A DNA stretch of 64,000 nucleotides. Origin: Trichomonas vaginalis G3 (taxonomy: Eukaryota > Parabasalia > Trichomonadida > Trichomonadidae). The position numbers were made by a program, and so were the translations under genes. Numbering within the stretch: position 1 is the stretch's first letter; each line of letters begins with the position of its first letter. Positions 63,567-64,000 of the stretch are shown piece after piece. The stretch spans positions 1,054,001 through 1,118,000 of the forward strand of contig NC_067203.1 of assembly GCF_026262505.1 (NCBI RefSeq), read 5' to 3'. The notes below the pieces were generated by a model. The model was given only the letters and a program-made list of their open reading frames with translations. It did not search any database and was not told the origin of the DNA.

Positions 63567-63932
63567 TTAATTTTTTTTTCTCTGCATTATTCGCAAAATA
63601 TCTAATTTTGCTATTGTAATTAATATCTTTTTAATATTGTAATATTTGATTTGATTTCAATTCATAAATTTTAATGATCTATAGATTAATGGTATAAACT
63701 TACAACAGTTCTTTAGGCAAAAAATCTAATTTGATTTACACAAATTTGGATATAAGTTCACTTTTAACTCAATTGAGAATCATTTGTTTCATGAATCAAA
63801 AAAAAGATGAAAGCCTTTATCATATGCAAGCTATATAAATAAATTTTTAAAAAGTATATAAGTTTTGACTTTAAACAAATAAATTCTTTAAAAATAATAA
63901 ATAAAAAAAATAAACATATAAAAAAATAAAAA
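63567..63932. other. Intergenic, host
   Basis: About 370 bp, very AT-rich; no gene seen. Confidence 0.5.
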
Positions 63933-64000
63933 CTATTGTTTCTTTCCGAAAATGATATCAATAAGATTCAATGCGTCAACAGCATAAACACTTTCTCTTT
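63933..64000 (-). CDS. 3' end of a minus-strand gene cut by the window
   Basis: The last 22 codons before a TAG read RESVYAVDALNLIDIIFGKKQ, with a coding-type composition that differs from the AT-rich spacer beside it. Too short to identify; the call rests on composition and the open frame to the edge. Confidence 0.35.
   Translation of the reverse strand, partial: RESVYAVDALNLIDIIFGKKQ

Overview
This window reads as a protist nuclear contig, most likely a parabasalid of the Trichomonas/Tritrichomonas kind. The reasons are very AT-rich intergenic DNA, host genes with no visible introns, surface proteins of the right-handed beta-helix type with one C-terminal membrane helix, a long ankyrin-repeat protein, and above all a cluster of Maverick/Polinton elements, which are abundant in trichomonads. 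The species call is an inference; no species-diagnostic gene such as rRNA is present. A 25-base run of N at 33518-33542 marks an assembly gap.

Layout. Bases 1-8528 are host DNA: the 3' part of a membrane-anchored surface protein, a GH20 beta-hexosaminidase, a small HAD phosphatase, and two divergent beta-helix surface proteins with related cytoplasmic tails. Bases 8535-25911 are Polinton copy A, about 17.4 kb, with 300-bp terminal inverted repeats (TIRs) and a perfect 6-bp target duplication AAAAAT. A 573-bp host spacer follows. Bases 26497-59614 are Polinton copy B of the same family, with 239-bp TIRs and the perfect 6-bp duplication TTTAAA. Copy B was itself entered by Polinton-like element C at 26773-39333, with a 5-bp duplication AAATT; C belongs to a different lineage and is much more decayed. 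Bases 59621-64000 are host DNA again: hairpin-core repeats, an ankyrin protein, and the tail of one more gene at the edge.

How the element genes fit together. A and B share one backbone: a left-end small gene (seen in A), paired small amphipathic proteins, major capsid, packaging ATPase, several probable virion proteins, a modular fibre, then on the minus strand a retrovirus-type integrase, a protein-primed type DNA polymerase B and a 370-residue gene starting inside the right TIR. This is a capsid module, a packaging module and an integrate/replicate module. Copy B also carries an accessory island at 47930-52410 with a primase-polymerase/SF3-helicase gene and a KilA-N/GIY-YIG-like gene, bracketed by arrays of 121-bp iteron-like repeats in opposite orientation. 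A and B look young, since their TIR arms are near-identical and their target duplications perfect, but both are fossils with broken genes: roughly half a dozen breaks in A, about a dozen in B, and many more (of the order of twenty) in C.

The most interesting signals are: (1) the replication island in copy B; (2) a fibre tip resembling bacteriophage gp10/tail-collar domains that recurs in all three elements, with the adjacent domain swapped; (3) short GC-rich hairpin modules whose stems change in a compensated way and which sit in TIRs and, in frame, inside genes; (4) an HNH-like module inside polymerase B; (5) a host hairpin repeat whose core is inverted while its flanks stay direct.
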